A stretch of DNA of 64,000 bases. Origin: an uncultured Erwinia sp. GTDB taxonomy: Bacteria; Pseudomonadota; Gammaproteobacteria; Enterobacterales; Enterobacteriaceae. Positions 61,972 through 64,000 of the stretch are shown here, piece by piece (within the stretch, counting starts at the first letter, position 1; every line of letters starts with the position of its first letter). The notes under the pieces were generated by a model. The model did not search any database, was not told the origin of the DNA, and saw only the letters and a program-made list of their open reading frames with translations. The translations under genes were made by a program, and so were the position numbers. The stretch lies in NCBI GenBank assembly GCA_946221915.1, contig CAMIKG010000008.1, positions 58,640 to 122,639 of the forward strand, read 5' to 3'.

Positions 61972-63639
61972 TTACACGCCAGGCTTTTGATACCACCAGA
62001 CTGCTTCGTACGGACGCAGCATCATTTCGCCGGGCGCGGGTCGTGCGGAGTCGTAGTTACTGAGCAGAACCGACCAGTCGCCCTCAAACGCATCGGGGTG
62101 CCAGGACTGCGCATCGCGGCTCAGGTTCACCGCCACAATCAGCGTTTCACCTTCGTGCTGGCGACGGTAGCACCACAGGTAAGGGTGTTCCGGCAGCAGA
62201 TCCTGGTAGTCGCCCCAGGTAAGGATGGCGTGGGTTTTACGCAGCTGGATCAGTTTCTGGTAGGTGTAGAACACCGAGTTTTCATCGGCAATGGCTGCTT
62301 CGGCGTTGATGGTGGCGACGCTGTCGCTGACGCCAATCCATGGCGTGCCGCTGGTGAAGCCGCCATTTTCGCTGGCGTCCCACTGCATCGGCGTGCGGCC
62401 GTTGTCGCGCGATTTGCTGGCGAGGATCTCCAGCAGGTTGTCGCTGTCACGGCCCTGTGCACGCAGTTCGGCGTACATATTGTGGCTTTCGATATCGCGG
62501 TAATCAATGATGCGGGTGAAATGCGGGTTGATCATGCCCAGCTCTTCGCCCTGGAAGATATAAGGCGTGCCCTGCATACCGTGCAGCGCCATCGCCAGCA
62601 GTTTGGCCGACTGTACGCGGTATTCGCCTTCATCGCCCCAGCGTGAGACGACGCGCGGCTGATCGTGATTACACCAGAACAGGGCGTTCCATGCCTGGTT
62701 GTGCATGCCCTGCTGCCAGTGGGTAAAGATCGCTTTCAGCGCCACCAGATCCAGCGGCGTGAGGTTCCATTTTTGCCCCTGAAAGAAGTCCACTTCAACG
62801 TGGTCGAAGCTGAACACCATCGACAGTTCGTCGCCGGTCAGCGAGCCGTATTGCTGGCAGTGTTCCAGGGTGGCGGAGGACATTTCACCGACGGTCATCA
62901 GTTCACGCGGGCGAAACACGTCCTGGCTCATTTCGCGCATATATTCATGTATGCGCGGGCCGTCGGTGTAGAGGCGCAGGCCGTCACCCGTGGGATCGTC
63001 GGGAAAGTCCTGGTGTTTGGAGACCAGGTTCACCACGTCGAGGCGCAGGCCGTCGATGCCGCGATCCGCCCAGAAGTTGACGATCTGCTTCAGTTCGGCA
63101 CGCACGCTGTCGTTTTCCCAGTTGAGATCCGCCTGTTCCGGCGCCCACAGGTGCATGTAGTACTGGGCGCTTTCGGCATGCCAGCGCCAGGCGTGGCCGC
63201 CGAATTTGGATCGCCAGTTGTTGGGCGGGCCGCCGCCTTCTGCGGCATCGCGCCAGATGTAGTAAGAGCGGTAGGGGCTTTCGCGATCCAGCGCTTCGTG
63301 AAACCAGTGGTGCTGGGTTGAGGAGTGGTTAAACACCATGTCGAGGATCACGCGCAGGCCGCGTTTATGCGCCTGTTCGACGAGGTTGTCGAAGTCGGTC
63401 AGGGTGCCGTAGGCCGGGTCGATAGCGATGTAGTTGGCGACGTCGTAGCCGTTATCGACCTGCGGCGAGATGTAGAATGGCGTTAGCCAGATGGCATCCA
63501 CGCCAAGCAGTTTGAGGTAATCGAGCCGTTGAATAACGCCCGCCAGATCGCCTGTTCCGCTACCGGTCGTATCCTGAAAGCTCTTGGGATAGATTTGATA
63601 GATGACGCCGTTCTGCCACCACGGTGGAATTTTATTCAT
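61972..63639 (-). CDS. treC: Trehalose-6-phosphate hydrolase
   Basis: GH13 alpha-glucosidase of 555 residues, cytoplasmic, cleaving trehalose-6-phosphate imported by TreB. WWQNGVIYQIYPKSFQDTTG and NGYDVANY open the barrel; GLRLDVVNL holds the nucleophile Asp, VGEMSS the acid/base Glu and FWCNHDQPR the third acid. Strong identity to E. coli TreC. AGGA lies 7 nt before ATG 63639. In E. coli treB lies directly upstream; here the 361 bp before treC hold no gene. A related oligo-1,6-glucosidase is a less likely identity. Confidence 0.92.
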   Translation of the reverse strand: MNKIPPWWQNGVIYQIYPKSFQDTTGSGTGDLAGVIQRLDYLKLLGVDAIWLTPFYISPQVDNGYDVANYIAIDPAYGTLTDFDNLVEQAHKRGLRVILDMVFNHSSTQHHWFHEALDRESPYRSYYIWRDAAEGGGPPNNWRSKFGGHAWRWHAESAQYYMHLWAPEQADLNWENDSVRAELKQIVNFWADRGIDGLRLDVVNLVSKHQDFPDDPTGDGLRLYTDGPRIHEYMREMSQDVFRPRELMTVGEMSSATLEHCQQYGSLTGDELSMVFSFDHVEVDFFQGQKWNLTPLDLVALKAIFTHWQQGMHNQAWNALFWCNHDQPRVVSRWGDEGEYRVQSAKLLAMALHGMQGTPYIFQGEELGMINPHFTRIIDYRDIESHNMYAELRAQGRDSDNLLEILASKSRDNGRTPMQWDASENGGFTSGTPWIGVSDSVATINAEAAIADENSVFYTYQKLIQLRKTHAILTWGDYQDLLPEHPYLWCYRRQHEGETLIVAVNLSRDAQSWHPDAFEGDWSVLLSNYDSARPAPGEMMLRPYEAVWWYQKPGV

Positions 63640-64000
63640 TGCTCAATCCTGCTTATCAGGGCGAAAAGGTCCACCCATTTATGTAGACGGTTTAATCTTT
63701 TTTATTTGCGTCTTTTAAGATTAGACAGTTACTGGCGGTTCGAAACTGTGGTGAGGCAGGATCAGTCTGAAAATCGCTGGTGCGGAGCGGGGAAATCGGC
63801 GGAAGTCACCGTGACACAAGGGGATAGCGCGTTCTGGCGCCGGGAAAAAAGTTAAGTAAATCCGTGCATAAGGATGTTGCAAAAATTTGCTGCGTGGCTG
63901 GGGGGCGTCTGGCAGATCGAGATACCCGGGGCGACCACGGCGCGATCCTGCGCGGGCAGGCCGCTACGGAGCCATCGCCGTGTTTCCCCTAATATCGGGC
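63640..64000. other. 361-bp region upstream of treC
   Basis: No gene is supported. It contains an inverted repeat (TAATCTT near 63690 facing AAGATTA near 63720) that could be an operator or terminator, and repeat copy C at 63901-63989. treB is not within reach. Confidence 0.65.
63901..63989. repeat. Structured intergenic repeat, copy C
   Basis: Shares with copy A (20728-20822) the blocks ATCGAGATAC, CCGGGGCGAC, CCTGCGCG, CGGAGCCATCG and TGTTTCCCC at the same spacing. CACGGCG pairs with CGCCGTG and GGGG with CCCC, forming a long stem; the corresponding stem bases differ in copy A. Confidence 0.75.

Overview
The window is a stretch of enterobacterial chromosome (Enterobacterales; the mix of near-E. 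coli core proteins and a few foreign loci fits Erwiniaceae such as Pantoea or Erwinia, but I cannot fix a genus from sequence alone). Most of it is the conserved block that lies near 71 min in E. coli, in the same order. It is almost all housekeeping: nitrogen-linked and envelope genes, translation and RNA metabolism, then anaerobic metabolism.

Layout. 1-5.4 kb: a glutamate synthase large subunit (cut by the window edge), a 755-bp intergenic region with NtrC-like sites, arcB, and the sRNA ArcZ on the opposite strand at the 3' end of arcB. 5.5-15 kb: elbB-mtgA, then a long leftward run npr-rapZ-ptsN-hpf-rpoN-lptB-lptA-lptC-kdsC-kdsD-yrbG (nitrogen phosphotransferase, sigma54, LPS transport and Kdo synthesis). 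15.4-20.3 kb: the mlaFEDCB phospholipid-transport operon, ibaG and murA. 20.3-25.1 kb: sfsB, ispB, rplU-rpmA, yhbE, obgE. 25.1-28.9 kb: a Fur-controlled enterobactin esterase/receptor pair (fes, fepA) inserted between obgE and dacB. 29-37 kb: dacB, greA with its GraL leader, yhbY, rlmE-ftsH-folP-glmM, secG. 37.3-49.8 kb: tRNA-Leu(GAG), initiator tRNA-Met, rimP-nusA-infB-rbfA-truB-rpsO-pnp, nlpI, a small yrbN-like ORF and deaD. 50-52.4 kb: a TonB-dependent haem-type receptor with Fur boxes where E. coli has mtr. 52.7-59.2 kb: yhbW, ubiV-ubiU (leftward) and ubiT (rightward) for oxygen-independent ubiquinone synthesis, yhbS, yhbQ, yhbP, yhbO, yraR. 59.2-63.6 kb: nrdG-nrdD with an FNR-type box and treC, which in E. 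coli lie elsewhere on the chromosome.

How the genes connect. The nitrogen theme is striking: rpoN, ptsN, npr and rapZ sit in the same window as an unusual gltB-type gene whose upstream region carries three evenly spaced NtrC-type sites plus a further site and sigma54-like promoter elements. The lpt/kds and mla operons build and maintain the outer membrane, with murA, mtgA and dacB acting on peptidoglycan. The rimP-to-deaD block is ribosome maturation, translation initiation and RNA decay. ArcB/ArcZ, ubiTUV and nrdDG belong to the anaerobic response. The two iron-uptake loci look like accessory insertions into conserved synteny.

The least ordinary items are the divergent GltB and its putative NtrC/sigma54 control region, a 22-codon micro-ORF whose ribosome-binding site is locked in a hairpin, a roughly 90-bp structured intergenic repeat present three times, and a 69-bp palindromic element just before mlaF. 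I saw no CRISPR array, prophage, transposase or rRNA.
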